DNA of 64,000 bases from Actinoplanes sp. TFC3. Its GTDB lineage: Bacteria > Actinomycetota > Actinomycetes > Mycobacteriales > Micromonosporaceae. Position 1 is the first letter of the stretch. Every line of letters begins with the position of its first letter. The translations under genes and the position numbers were made by a program. Location: assembly GCF_001553785.1 (NCBI RefSeq), contig NZ_LOJP01000002.1, forward strand, positions 699,433 through 763,432. Reading direction: 5' to 3'. This document shows positions 7,665 to 16,399 of the stretch, in pieces. The notes below the pieces were generated by a model. That model was not told where the DNA came from and did no database searches. It saw only the letters and a list, made by a program, of their open reading frames with translations.

Positions 7665-8504
7665 ATGTGGCGGCGAATGGCCATCATCTTTCTGCTTGCC
7701 CTCGGCGGAATTCTGCCTGCCGCGGCGGCTCAAGCCACGCCCCAACCGCTCCCGGCGGCCGTGCAGTATCAAGTGCCGCAGGCCCCGGGACCCACCGCAC
7801 CGGTCGCGCCCACCGTCCGGCCGAGCGGCGGCGGCACCATCGATTTCAACATCAACGGTACGAACCCCGACGGCAGCAAACCGGCCACGTCCCTGGTCAT
7901 CGTGCTGGGCCTCACCCTGCTCTCGGTGGCGCCCGCGGTGCTGCTGCTGTGCACGTGCTTCACCAAGGTCTTCATGGTCCTCGGGATCACCCGCAACGCG
8001 ATGGGGCTGCAGAGCATGCCGCCCAACCAGGTGCTCGCCGGGCTGGCGTTGTTCATCAGCCTGTTCATCATGAGCCCGGTGCTGAGCCAGGTGAACGAGC
8101 AGGGCGTGCAGCCGTACCTGGCCGGGGACAAGACGCAGTCCCAGGCGTTCAAGGACGGCGTGCAACCGCTGCGCGACTTCATGGCCAAGAGCACCCGCGA
8201 CGACGAACTCGCGCTGCTGGTGCGGGTGTCGGGTCAGGAGAAGCCGGCGAACATCAACGACGTTGAGCTGACCACGCTGGTACCCGCGTTCGTGCTGTCC
8301 GAGCTGCGCGCCGCGTTCATCATCGGGTTCGTCATCTTCATCCCGTTCCTGATCATCGACATGGTGGTCTCGGCATCACTGATGTCACTGGGCATGATGA
8401 TGCTGCCTCCTGTCACCGTTGCCATGCCGTTCAAGTTGCTGCTGTTCGTGCTGGTGAACGGGTGGGGGCTGATCATCACGGCGCTGGTGGGCTCGTACGC
8501 ATGA
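7665..8504 (+). CDS. fliP: Flagellar export gate protein FliP
   Basis: FliP forms the pentameric core of the flagellar type III export gate. The 279-residue protein starts with a cleavable signal peptide (MWRRMAIIFLLALGGILPAAAAQA) and a Pro-rich spacer, then the FliP domain: TRNAMGLQSMPPNQVLAGLALFIS, with FIIGFVIFIPFLIIDMVVSASLMSLGMMMLPP near the end. The final LPFKL-like segment and GWGLIITALVGSYA match FliP ends. Its stop overlaps the start of fliR (ATGA), leaving no space for fliQ. Confidence 0.97.
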   Translation: MWRRMAIIFLLALGGILPAAAAQATPQPLPAAVQYQVPQAPGPTAPVAPTVRPSGGGTIDFNINGTNPDGSKPATSLVIVLGLTLLSVAPAVLLLCTCFTKVFMVLGITRNAMGLQSMPPNQVLAGLALFISLFIMSPVLSQVNEQGVQPYLAGDKTQSQAFKDGVQPLRDFMAKSTRDDELALLVRVSGQEKPANINDVELTTLVPAFVLSELRAAFIIGFVIFIPFLIIDMVVSASLMSLGMMMLPPVTVAMPFKLLLFVLVNGWGLIITALVGSYA

Positions 8505-9268
8505 ACTGGGACGTCCCGATCGGGCAGCTCCTCGCCGTCTTCCTCGGCTCTGCCCGGGCGGGGGCCTGGCTCATGCTCTGCCCGCCGTTCAGCTCCCGGC
8601 TGATCCCGGCGCAGGTCAAAGTGCTGCTCTCGGTCGGCATTGCGTTGCCGATGGCGCCGTATCTGAGCTCGGCGGTGCCGGTCATCGAGACGTCGGCGAT
8701 CATCGCTGCGACCGCGCTGCAGATCTTCGTGGGGGCGGCGCTGGGCTTCATCACGTACCTGTTCTTCGCCGCGGTGCAGGCGGCCGGTGACCTGCTCGAC
8801 GTGTTCGGCGGCTTCACCCTCGCCTCGGCGTACGACCCGCTGTCACAGAACCAGAGTTCGGTGTTCGGCCGGTACTACAACCTGGTGGCCACCACGCTGT
8901 TGTTCGCCAGCAACGGCCACGAGCTGATCATGCGCGGGTTCATGGAGTCGTACAAGACGTTGCCGCTGGACGCGAGCTTCTCGATGGCGACGTTCAACCG
9001 GCTCCTGACCGAGGGCGTCGGCGAGATGTTCGTGTCAGCGCTGCAGATCGCCGGGCCGCTGATCGCCGTGCTGTTCCTCACCGACGTGGCGTTCGGCCTG
9101 CTCAACCGGGTGGCACCAGCGCTCAACGCGTTCCAGCTGGGCTTCCCGGCCAAGATCTTCCTGGTCCTCACGCTGTCCGGCACCGCCATCGCGATCCTGC
9201 CCAAGGCCCTCGACGGCCTGGTGGAGAAGGCGGTAAATGCCGTGCTGCACCTCAGCGGCGGGGGGTGA
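8501..9268 (+). CDS. fliR: Flagellar export gate protein FliR
   Basis: FliR completes the FliP/FliQ/FliR export gate in the inner membrane. The 255-residue protein is hydrophobic throughout, with about six membrane segments. Diagnostic parts are FLGSARAGAWLMLCPPFSS at the start, GALGF-like GAALGFITYLFFAAVQAAGDLLD in the middle, and LTDVAFGLLNRVAPALNAFQLGFPAK near residue 195. The ATG at 8501 overlaps the fliP stop by 4 bp. The gene normally sits after fliQ, which is absent here. flhB follows after 3 bp. Confidence 0.95.
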   Translation: MNWDVPIGQLLAVFLGSARAGAWLMLCPPFSSRLIPAQVKVLLSVGIALPMAPYLSSAVPVIETSAIIAATALQIFVGAALGFITYLFFAAVQAAGDLLDVFGGFTLASAYDPLSQNQSSVFGRYYNLVATTLLFASNGHELIMRGFMESYKTLPLDASFSMATFNRLLTEGVGEMFVSALQIAGPLIAVLFLTDVAFGLLNRVAPALNAFQLGFPAKIFLVLTLSGTAIAILPKALDGLVEKAVNAVLHLSGGG

Positions 9269-9271
9269 TCC

Positions 9272-10363
9272 GTGTCCGGGGAGAAGACCGAACAACCCAC
9301 ACCGCAAAAGCTCAAGAAGGCCAAGCAGGAAGGCCAGATCGGGCGCAGCCAGGACGTGGGTGCCTGGTTCGGCATGCTGGCCGCCAGCATCATGCTGCCG
9401 CGCACCCTGAAGTCGGCGATGGCGCAGTCCGAGGAGCTGATGGCCAAGCTCCCCGACGTCATCGCCAACCCCGATCCGGCGGTGGCGCTCGGCATCATGA
9501 AAAACGCCCTGATGAGCGCGGCCTGGGCGGTGCTGCCGCTGGCGCTGACCATGATGGCGGTGGGCATCGCAGCGGCCGGCGCGCAGGGCGGCATCCGGGT
9601 CGCCACCAAGCTGTTCATCCCCAAGTTCAACCGGCTCAACCCGTTGCCTGGCATCAAGAAGATGGTCGGGCCGCAGGCGCTCTGGGAGGGCAGCAAGGCG
9701 CTGATCAAGACCGGGGTGCTGGCTGCGGTGCTCTACAGCACGATGAAGGACATCGTGCCGCTGCTGATGACCGCCGGGCGCCTGCAGATCGGCTCGCTGC
9801 TCGGGGTGGTCAACGACGCCGTGCTGTCGCTGATCCGGGCCGCCTCGGTGGCGGGCATCGTGATGGCGGCGGCCGACTACTTCGTGGTCCGCCGGCGCAC
9901 CAACAAGCAGCTACGAATGACCAAGGACGAGGTCAAGCAGGAGAACAAGAACACCGAGGGCGACCCGCACGTCAAGGGTCACATCCGGGCCAAGCAGATG
10001 GCGATGGCCCGCAACCGGCAGATGGCCGACGTGCCGACCGCCGACGTCGTGCTGGTCAACCCGACCCATGTGGCGGTCGCGCTGCGCTACGACCCGGAGC
10101 ATGGGGCGCCGCGGGTGATCGCCAAGGGCCAGGGCGCGATCGCGCAGAAGATCCGCGACGTGGCCACCGAGAACCGGATCACCCTGATCCAGGACATCGC
10201 GCTCGCCCGGGCCTTGGACAAGAGCGTGGAGGTGGGCCAGGAAATCCCTGCCGAATTCTTCGGCGCGGTGGCCAAGGTGCTGGCGTTCGTGATGAGCCTG
10301 AAGTCCAAGGGTGCGTCGGCTGGGATGCACCGCAACCCCAACCCGGCCCCAGCAGCCGCATAG
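9272..10363 (+). CDS. flhB: Flagellar export switch protein FlhB
   Basis: FlhB controls substrate specificity of the export apparatus together with FliK. The 363-residue protein begins SGEKTEQPTPQKLKKAKQEG, the conserved cytoplasmic N-terminus, followed by four membrane segments and the cytoplasmic FlhBC domain. The autocleavage site NPTH is intact (VLVNPTHVAVALRYD, about residue 263), so the specificity switch is predicted to work. GTG 9272 is the start. A 76-bp gap separates it from flhA. Confidence 0.97.
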   Translation: MSGEKTEQPTPQKLKKAKQEGQIGRSQDVGAWFGMLAASIMLPRTLKSAMAQSEELMAKLPDVIANPDPAVALGIMKNALMSAAWAVLPLALTMMAVGIAAAGAQGGIRVATKLFIPKFNRLNPLPGIKKMVGPQALWEGSKALIKTGVLAAVLYSTMKDIVPLLMTAGRLQIGSLLGVVNDAVLSLIRAASVAGIVMAAADYFVVRRRTNKQLRMTKDEVKQENKNTEGDPHVKGHIRAKQMAMARNRQMADVPTADVVLVNPTHVAVALRYDPEHGAPRVIAKGQGAIAQKIRDVATENRITLIQDIALARALDKSVEVGQEIPAEFFGAVAKVLAFVMSLKSKGASAGMHRNPNPAPAAA

Positions 10364-10439
10364 GACCTAAGACGTATCTGGGAGATTTACTCACATAGGC
10401 CGCCGAGCTGAGGGACCATCGGCAGGTGGAAGGGGGGCC

Positions 10440-12482
10440 GTGAAAAACCGCAACCTCAGCAAGTTTGCCGTACCCGTCGGGGTGATCGGCATCATCGTCA
10501 TGATGGTCGTGCCGCTGCCGACCTTCCTGCTCGACCTGCTGATCGCCACGAACATCACCGTCGCCCTGCTGGTACTGCTGACCGCGATGTTCGTGGAACG
10601 GCCGCTCGACTTCTCCGTCTTCCCCGCCCTGCTGCTGGTCCTGACGCTGTTCCGGCTGGCCCTCAACATCAGCGCGACCCGGCTGGTGCTGCGCGACGGC
10701 GACGCGGGCAAGGTGATCCACGCGTTCGGCGACTTCGTGGTCGGTGGCTCGCTGGTCATCGGCCTGGTGATCTTCCTGATCCTGATCATCGTGCAGATGA
10801 TCGTGGTGACCAAGGGCGCCGAGCGCGTCGCCGAGGTCGGGGCCCGGTTCACCCTCGACGCGATGCCCGGTAAGCAGATGGCGATCGACGCCGACCTCAA
10901 CGCCGGGCTGATCGACGAGGCCGCGGCGAAGAAGCGCCGGGCCGACGTCGCCGCCGAGGCCGACTTCTACGGCGCGATGGACGGTGGGTCCAAGTTCGTC
11001 AAGGGCGACGCCATCGCGGCGATCATCATCACCGTCATCAACCTGGTCGGCGGGTTCGCGGTCGGCATGCTGCAGCAGGGCATGTCCCCGGCGGACGCGA
11101 TGAACCAGTACAGCCTGCTGACCGTCGGCGACGGCCTGGTGTCGCAGATCCCCGCCCTGCTGCTGTCGGTCTCCACCGGTCTGATCACCACGCGCTCGGC
11201 CACCTCGGGCGACATGGGCAGCAGCGTCACCGCCCAGCTCGGTCAGAACAAGCTGGCCCTGCGGATCGCCGGTGGCGCGGCGCTGGGCCTGTGCGTGATC
11301 CCCGGCCTGCCGAAGCTGCCCTTCCTGATCATCGGCGCGGTGGTGCTGCTGATCGCGCAGAAGCTCAAGGACCCCGAGCCGGAGGCCGCGCTGGCCGCGG
11401 TGCCCGAGGTCGAGCGGCCCTCGCCGGACTCGCCCGAACAGTTGCTCGGCGAGATGCGCGTCGACCCGCTGGAGCTGGCGCTCTCACCCGACCTGGTCGA
11501 CCTGGTCGACACCAACGGCGGGGACCTGCTGGACCGGGTGCGGGCGTTGCGGCGCAAGATGGCGCTGGAGCTGGGCATCGTGATGCCGCCGGTGCGTACC
11601 CGCGATGATTTGGACCTGCCGCTGAGCTCGTACGCCATCCGCATTTCCGGGGTTGACGCCGGCACCGGCCAGGCACCTCCGGGAACCGTCCTAGCCATCG
11701 GTGACGGACTGCAGGCCCTGCCCGGACGGGCCGGGGTGGAACCGGTGTTCGGGCTGGCGGGCAAGTGGGTTCCGGCCGAACTGCACTACCAGGCGGAGCT
11801 GTCCGGCGCGACGGTCGTCGACCGGGCCTCGGTGATCATCACGCACCTGGCCGAGATCGTCCGGACCAACGCCAGCCGCCTGCTCGGGCGCGAGGACGTG
11901 CGCTCGCTGACCGACATGGTCAAGCGCACCCACCCCGTGGTGGTCGAGGAACTGACCCCGGCGCTGCTCAGCCTCGGGCAGATCCAGCGGGTGCTGCAAG
12001 CCCTGCTTGATGAAGGCGTGCCGGTACGGGACCTGGTCCGCATCTTCGAATCGCTCTCGCTGCGCGCCAAGGTGTCGGTGGACCACGACGGCCTGGTCGA
12101 GGCCGCCCGCTCGGCCCTGGGCCCGGCCATCGCCGCGCAGTACACCAGCCAGGGCCGGCTCACCGTGATCACGCTCGACCCGATGCTGGAGCAGCAGCTG
12201 CTCGAATCGCTGCGGCCCAGCGAGACCGGCGCGTTCATGGCGATCGACGGCATGCGTGCCGAGGCGATCGTCAGCGAGGCGGCCCGGCTGGTCGAGGCCG
12301 CCGAGCAGTCCGGGATCACCCCGGTGCTGGCCTGCTCCCCGCAGCTGCGGCTGCCACTCATGCGTCTCCTGCGGGCCGGCTCACGCCGCGTGCAGGTGCT
12401 GTCCTACTCAGAAATCTCGGGTTCCACCGCACAGATAGAAACCATGGGGGTGGTGAACGGTGCCTACGCGGGTGCTGCTTGA
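10440..12482 (+). CDS. flhA: Flagellar export gate protein FlhA
   Basis: FlhA forms the nonameric export ring that engages cargo and couples to proton flow. The 680-residue protein has the family landmarks: PLPTFLLDLLIATNI, LLVLTLFRLALNISATRLVL, VTKGAERVAEVGARFTLDAMPGKQMAIDADLNAG (FHIPEP signature region) and a large cytoplasmic C-terminal domain with VKRTHPVVVEEL and LRRAGSRRVQVLSYSEI-type motifs. Length is normal. The start is GTG 10440 with GGAAGGGGGG upstream. Its 3' end overlaps the flhF-like gene by 23 bp. Confidence 0.97.
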   Translation: MKNRNLSKFAVPVGVIGIIVMMVVPLPTFLLDLLIATNITVALLVLLTAMFVERPLDFSVFPALLLVLTLFRLALNISATRLVLRDGDAGKVIHAFGDFVVGGSLVIGLVIFLILIIVQMIVVTKGAERVAEVGARFTLDAMPGKQMAIDADLNAGLIDEAAAKKRRADVAAEADFYGAMDGGSKFVKGDAIAAIIITVINLVGGFAVGMLQQGMSPADAMNQYSLLTVGDGLVSQIPALLLSVSTGLITTRSATSGDMGSSVTAQLGQNKLALRIAGGAALGLCVIPGLPKLPFLIIGAVVLLIAQKLKDPEPEAALAAVPEVERPSPDSPEQLLGEMRVDPLELALSPDLVDLVDTNGGDLLDRVRALRRKMALELGIVMPPVRTRDDLDLPLSSYAIRISGVDAGTGQAPPGTVLAIGDGLQALPGRAGVEPVFGLAGKWVPAELHYQAELSGATVVDRASVIITHLAEIVRTNASRLLGREDVRSLTDMVKRTHPVVVEELTPALLSLGQIQRVLQALLDEGVPVRDLVRIFESLSLRAKVSVDHDGLVEAARSALGPAIAAQYTSQGRLTVITLDPMLEQQLLESLRPSETGAFMAIDGMRAEAIVSEAARLVEAAEQSGITPVLACSPQLRLPLMRLLRAGSRRVQVLSYSEISGSTAQIETMGVVNGAYAGAA

Positions 12483-14064
12483 GGGTCCGGCCATCGAGCC
12501 GTTGCTGGCGCAGGTGCGCGACGAGTACGGCTCCTCGGTACGGATCATCTCGGCGGACAAGGTCCGGACGGGCGGCTTCGGCGGATTCTTCGCCAAGCAG
12601 CATTACGAGCTGTCGGTCGAGGTGCCGGACGCCGACGAGCGCGACGCCACGCCCCGGCGAGCGGTTCCGGCCGCCGCCGACGACGGACCCCAGTCGCTGG
12701 AACAACTGCTGGCCCGCGCCGAGTCGCGGGACCGGATCACGCCGGACGAAGCGCCGGGCGGGATGGACCGAGCCATGGGCCGCGGCGCCGGGATGGGTGA
12801 CGCGGCGGCGGCCGTGGGGGCACCAGCTCCCCATCCGTTCGCGGCCGGCACGCCCGCTTCGGCGCGCGGGCTGAGCGACCCGCAGTCCGCCTTCGCCGAG
12901 CTGATGGCCAACCTGGACAAGGCCGAGGCGATGAACCGTCCGGCCCCGCGGCCCGCCGCGTCCCCGCTGGCCGGCCTCGAGGACTCCGACGGGCCCAGCG
13001 TGCGCCCGTTCCGCCCGGCGCAGGCCACCGGGTTGCCGGTGAACGGGCATGCCAACGGCACCAACGGCGCAGCGATGAACGGCGGGGCGACCAAGCCGCT
13101 GCCGTCCGTACCGTCGCTGGCCGAGCTCATGGGTGGCCTGGGCGTCAACGACACTCCGGCGGCCCCGCAGAACTCGGCGGCCAACCGGGCGGCCCAGAAC
13201 CCGGCGCCGCCACGCACCGCGGCTGCGGCGTACGGACTCGCTCCCACCTCACCGGCACCGACCAGCCTGGCCGAGACGCTGGGCGGACTCGGGCTTGGAC
13301 CGGTGTCCGCGGTGCCCGCCACCACCCTGCACCCGGCCACCGTGCCGTCCTCGCCCGCACCGATGCGCGGCTACGACACCGTGCAGCACAATTTGCTCAG
13401 GGTCGGCATGCCGCCGGACATGGTCGCGCAGATCACCGGCGGGGACACCTACGCCGGGGTGCTCAACGCGCTGGCCATGCGCCCGTCGGCGCCGGGCGTC
13501 CCGGATGCGCCGGGCGAGATCCTGGTGCTGGCCGGCGACTTCGACCACGCCATCCCGATCGGCAAGAAGCTCTGCGAGCAGGCCGGACTCGACCAGACGC
13601 ACCTGCTCATGGGCGGGCCCACGGCGGCGGGGACCGGCATGCACTCCTCGCGGATCCTGGGCGACCCGGAGGCGGCGAAGGCCAAGGCGGAGAAGCTACG
13701 GAGCGCCGACCACGCGTGGATCGTGGTGGTGGACGCGACGGTGGGGCGTACCGACCCGATCTGGGTGAACGACATGTGCGAGGCGATCGGGGCGACCGCC
13801 ACGTGGGCGGTGGTCGACGCGACCCGCAAGACCTCCGACACCGCGCGGCACCTGCGGGCGCTGGGCGATGTCGAGGCGCTGGTGGTGCACAACGTCGACA
13901 TCACCTCCGACCCGGCCACAGTGCTCGGGCTCGACCTGCCGATCGTGTCGCTGGACAGCAAGCCGGCCACGCCGCACTCGTGGGCGGCGATGTTGTGTGC
14001 ACGGATCGCTGCTGATGTCGTACCGATGGCGGCTCTGCCCCGCCGTCCCGCGCGCCGGAGCTGA
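12460..14064 (+). CDS. flhF: FlhF-like protein with degenerate SRP-type GTPase domain
   Basis: FlhF is an SRP-family GTPase that helps set flagellar site and number. The 534-residue product keeps the FlhF N-terminal segment (LAQVRDEYGSSVRIISADK) and has a 240-residue Ala/Pro/Gly-rich linker. The C-terminal domain follows the order of an FlhF GTPase but lacks its motifs: in place of the Walker A GxxGxGKT it has AGDFDHAIPIGKKL near residue 357; in place of DTAGR it has DATVGRTDP near 425; in place of TKLD it has HNVDITSDP near 477. It overlaps flhA by 23 bp. Family assignment comes from domain order and position; GTP binding is not expected. Confidence 0.75.
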   Translation: MPTRVLLEGPAIEPLLAQVRDEYGSSVRIISADKVRTGGFGGFFAKQHYELSVEVPDADERDATPRRAVPAAADDGPQSLEQLLARAESRDRITPDEAPGGMDRAMGRGAGMGDAAAAVGAPAPHPFAAGTPASARGLSDPQSAFAELMANLDKAEAMNRPAPRPAASPLAGLEDSDGPSVRPFRPAQATGLPVNGHANGTNGAAMNGGATKPLPSVPSLAELMGGLGVNDTPAAPQNSAANRAAQNPAPPRTAAAAYGLAPTSPAPTSLAETLGGLGLGPVSAVPATTLHPATVPSSPAPMRGYDTVQHNLLRVGMPPDMVAQITGGDTYAGVLNALAMRPSAPGVPDAPGEILVLAGDFDHAIPIGKKLCEQAGLDQTHLLMGGPTAAGTGMHSSRILGDPEAAKAKAEKLRSADHAWIVVVDATVGRTDPIWVNDMCEAIGATATWAVVDATRKTSDTARHLRALGDVEALVVHNVDITSDPATVLGLDLPIVSLDSKPATPHSWAAMLCARIAADVVPMAALPRRPARRS

Positions 14065-14069
14065 CCACC

Positions 14070-14318
14070 GTGATCCGGCCCTCCGTCCTGCTGTTCGCGC
14101 TGTTGATCAGCGCGCCGGCGTTGTATCGCTATGTGCTCGACGAGATCGACCTCGGCGAGGTGCTGATCAGGTTCCTGATCGCCGTGCCAATCGCCGCGAT
14201 ACTGCTGGCCGGCCTGCGCTTCATCACCGCGGGCTACGGCAAGACGGAGGGGCCGGGCACCCGGGTCAGGCCCACCCCCGGGGGCGAAAGTGACCAAACG
14301 GGCACCGACACGCCTTGA
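14070..14318 (+). CDS. Small membrane protein, unknown function
   Basis: An 82-residue protein starts at GTG 14070, 5 bp after the flhF-like gene, so it is probably co-transcribed with the export operon. It has two predicted membrane segments (about residues 5-19 and 28-50, the second LIRFLIAVPIAAILLAGLRF) and a charged, Pro/Gly-rich cytoplasmic tail. It is about the size of FliQ and has two helices, but it lacks the FliQ signature (Phe-Gln-Ala followed by Gln-x-x-Glu-Gln-Thr), so I do not call it FliQ. Function unknown. Confidence 0.65.
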   Translation: MIRPSVLLFALLISAPALYRYVLDEIDLGEVLIRFLIAVPIAAILLAGLRFITAGYGKTEGPGTRVRPTPGGESDQTGTDTP

Positions 14319-14389
14319 CACTTCGTTAACATTTTCCGTTTCGTACCATATGTTACCTCCGGTCAGCGACTGCCCCCCGGAGGTGAACG

Positions 14390-15418
14390 GTGCCCAGCGA
14401 CCGCCCGATCATCGTCGTCGGCTGCCCTCGATCGGGCACCACGATGCTGCAGCTCATGCTGCACGCCCACCCGAGAATTGCGATCCCGCCGGAAACCCGG
14501 TTCGTGCTCGCCGCCTTCCGCGAACGCCGCGACTTCGGCGACCTGAGCCTGCCGGACAGCCGCCGCGCCCTGGCCCGGCGCATCGTGAACCAGCGCGAGA
14601 CCCGCTTCTGCGACCTGGGCCTGGACCCGGACCAGACGGTGGAGAGAATCGCCGCGGCCCAGGGCACGCTCGGCTCGGTGCTGGGCACGATCTTCCAGAT
14701 GTACGCCGAGCGCTTCGACAAACCCCGCTGGGGCGACAAGCGGCCGGCCTACCTGCACAACGTCGACATCCTGCTCAGGCTCTTCCCGGACGCCCAGTTC
14801 ATCAACATCGTCCGCGACGGCCGGGACTGCGTAGCCTCGCTCAAGGAAATGTCCTGGCACCGCAAGGACATCTACGCCACCGTCGCCGCCTGGGCCCGAG
14901 CCGTAGACGACGCCCGCCGAGCCGCGCGCAAACTGGACCCGGCGCAATGGTTCGAGCTGCGCTACGAAGACCTGGTGTCCGACCCGCACGGCGGCCTGAC
15001 CAGACTGTGCGAATACCTCGGCGAGGACTACGACCCGGCCATGGCGGAACCCTCGGCGGTCGCGGGCGTCGCGGTTCCATCCTTCAAAACCTGGCACGCC
15101 CGTACGCACACACCGGTAACCACGCAGCGGGTACGCAGCTGGGAGACCCGGTTGACAGCCGAGGAAATCGCGCTGTGCGAAGCCGCCTTGGGTAGCCGGC
15201 TGGTGGCCAACGGCTACGAGCTGTCGGGAAAGCCGCGGCCGGCTCCGAGCCAGCTGATCCGGTACACCATGGCGGCGGCACCCAAGCGCTTCGACCCGGC
15301 CCGGCGCACGTTGAGCCGGGCGGCCACGCGGTTACGGCGCGACGAGGACCTGGCGCATCTGCCGGGCGGGGTGCTGGCGCAGCGCTCCCCCAACGAAGCC
15401 AGCATCGACGCAGGCTAG
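14390..15418 (+). CDS. Sulfotransferase family protein
   Basis: Predicted PAPS-dependent sulfotransferase that moves sulfate to a sugar, lipid or protein acceptor. The 342-residue protein shows the 5'-phosphosulfate loop VVGCPRSGTTMLQLML at residues 8-23, the 3'-phosphate region NIVRDGRDCVAS near 140, and an RYEDLVSDP motif near 190. GTG 14390 has AGGTGA just upstream. It closes the plus-strand flagellar run but is separated from the 82-residue gene by 71 bp of AT-richer DNA, so it may have its own promoter. The acceptor is unknown; a cell-surface or flagellar glycan is speculative. Confidence 0.82.
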   Translation: MPSDRPIIVVGCPRSGTTMLQLMLHAHPRIAIPPETRFVLAAFRERRDFGDLSLPDSRRALARRIVNQRETRFCDLGLDPDQTVERIAAAQGTLGSVLGTIFQMYAERFDKPRWGDKRPAYLHNVDILLRLFPDAQFINIVRDGRDCVASLKEMSWHRKDIYATVAAWARAVDDARRAARKLDPAQWFELRYEDLVSDPHGGLTRLCEYLGEDYDPAMAEPSAVAGVAVPSFKTWHARTHTPVTTQRVRSWETRLTAEEIALCEAALGSRLVANGYELSGKPRPAPSQLIRYTMAAAPKRFDPARRTLSRAATRLRRDEDLAHLPGGVLAQRSPNEASIDAG

Positions 15419-15498
15419 CCCGGTCCTGCCTGCGGCCCCGAGCCAAGCCCCCGATGACTAATGACTACCCCATCGCCACTCGGCACCCGATACGAAGA

Positions 15499-15533
15499 AC
15501 GGGCCGGGAGCAGCAATCTGCTTCCCGGCCCGT
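15499..15533. terminator. Bidirectional terminator between sulfotransferase and chemotaxis operon
   Basis: ACGGGCCGGG-AGCAG and CTGCTTCCCGGCCCGT form a 15-bp stem with one bulged base and a 4-nt loop. It lies between two convergent genes and could stop both transcripts. Confidence 0.8.
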
Positions 15534-15543
15534 ACCGCGTTTC

Positions 15544-16029
15544 TCAGGCGAGCGACAGCGAGAACTTCCCCTTGCCGTAGCGAGCCACCTCAATCGTCAG
15601 ATCCAGCCGCTTGCCCAGCGCCAGCAGGTGCGCGCGGGCATCGTTGGGCAGGGACTGGCCCGGGGTGATCACCTGGTAGAGCTTGATGTGCGGGGCGCCC
15701 TGCCGGTTGAGCAGGCTGGTCAGGACGTTGCACAGCTCGAAGACGTTCTCGGCCAGGTTGGGGAACAGGGTTTTCTCGTCGATGCTGTCCTCGGCTGCGC
15801 CGGCGGGGAGCAGGCCCAGTGCGGCGCCCGCGTTGGCCGCCAGCGACAGGGTCATGCCCAGGACCGCGTAGAGCTGCTGGGAGGTGTCCGTGTAGATCGC
15901 GAACACGCCCGTGGGCAGGTCATCTGCGGTCATGGGGTCGCCCGGAGCGACGTTGACGTCGCGGCCGAGAAGGTCCTCGAAGAGGTTGCGAACGGTCAGG
16001 GCGACGGGGATAACCGAGGTGTCAGACAT
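15544..16029 (-). CDS. Diverged CheX/CheC-like protein
   Basis: The 161-residue protein is the last gene of the chemotaxis operon. Its sequence is only weakly familiar, but the layout resembles a CheX/CheC fold: an N-terminal segment VRNLFEDLLGRDV, a strand-rich part AIYTDTSQQLYAVLGMTLSLA, then ENVFELCNVLTSLLN, which matches the place of the ELxN phosphatase helix. The conserved Gly-Gly after Asn is missing. ATG 16029 is 7 bp after the preceding cheY stop. A role in CheY-P dephosphorylation or localisation is inferred from fold and context. Confidence 0.6.
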   Translation of the reverse strand: MSDTSVIPVALTVRNLFEDLLGRDVNVAPGDPMTADDLPTGVFAIYTDTSQQLYAVLGMTLSLAANAGAALGLLPAGAAEDSIDEKTLFPNLAENVFELCNVLTSLLNRQGAPHIKLYQVITPGQSLPNDARAHLLALGKRLDLTIEVARYGKGKFSLSLA

Positions 16030-16036
16030 AGCTATA

Positions 16037-16399
16037 TCATCCCAAAATAGGAGAGAAGACCTCGTCAAATTGCTCTGCTGTGAACGGCTTGACGATGAAG
16101 AAAGCCGAGCCGGCGCTCTCCGCGGCGCTCTTCATCTCCTCGGTGCACTCAGAGGTGACGAAGCCGAACTTGACCTGGTTGCCCGCGGCGCGCAGCTTGC
16201 GCAGCACCTCGATGCCGGTCATCTCTGGCATGTTCCAGTCCGAGATGACCAGGTCCGGCTGCTCCGACTGGGCCTTGTCGTGCGCCTCCTGGCCGTCCGC
16301 CGCCTCCACCAGGTCATGGCCATCGAACCCGGCCTGGCGCAGCGTACGCGTCACGATCTGCCGCATCACCCGGCTGTCGTCCGCGATCAGAATCTTCAT
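16037..16399 (-). CDS. cheY: Single-domain response regulator CheY (copy 2)
   Basis: CheY carries the phosphoryl signal from CheA to the motor. The 120-residue protein is a bare receiver domain with the acidic pair in MKILIADDSRVMRQ, the phosphoacceptor Asp in LVISDWNMPEMTG (about residue 55) and the Lys in FFIVKPFTAEQ. It differs clearly from the other CheY at 16872-17258. ATG 16399 overlaps the upstream cheX stop by 4 bp. The in-frame extension to 16549 overlaps cheX fully and is rejected. Confidence 0.93.
   Translation of the reverse strand: MKILIADDSRVMRQIVTRTLRQAGFDGHDLVEAADGQEAHDKAQSEQPDLVISDWNMPEMTGIEVLRKLRAAGNQVKFGFVTSECTEEMKSAAESAGSAFFIVKPFTAEQFDEVFSPILG

Noticed and set aside
14070..14318. 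82-residue membrane protein as the missing FliQ
   Set aside because: Size and two helices fit, but the FliQ signature residues are absent and its position after flhF is not that of fliQ.
14315..14350. TTGACA with TACCAT as a promoter for the sulfotransferase
   Set aside because: The spacing is 23 bp, too long for a standard promoter, so I did not list it although the region is AT-rich.
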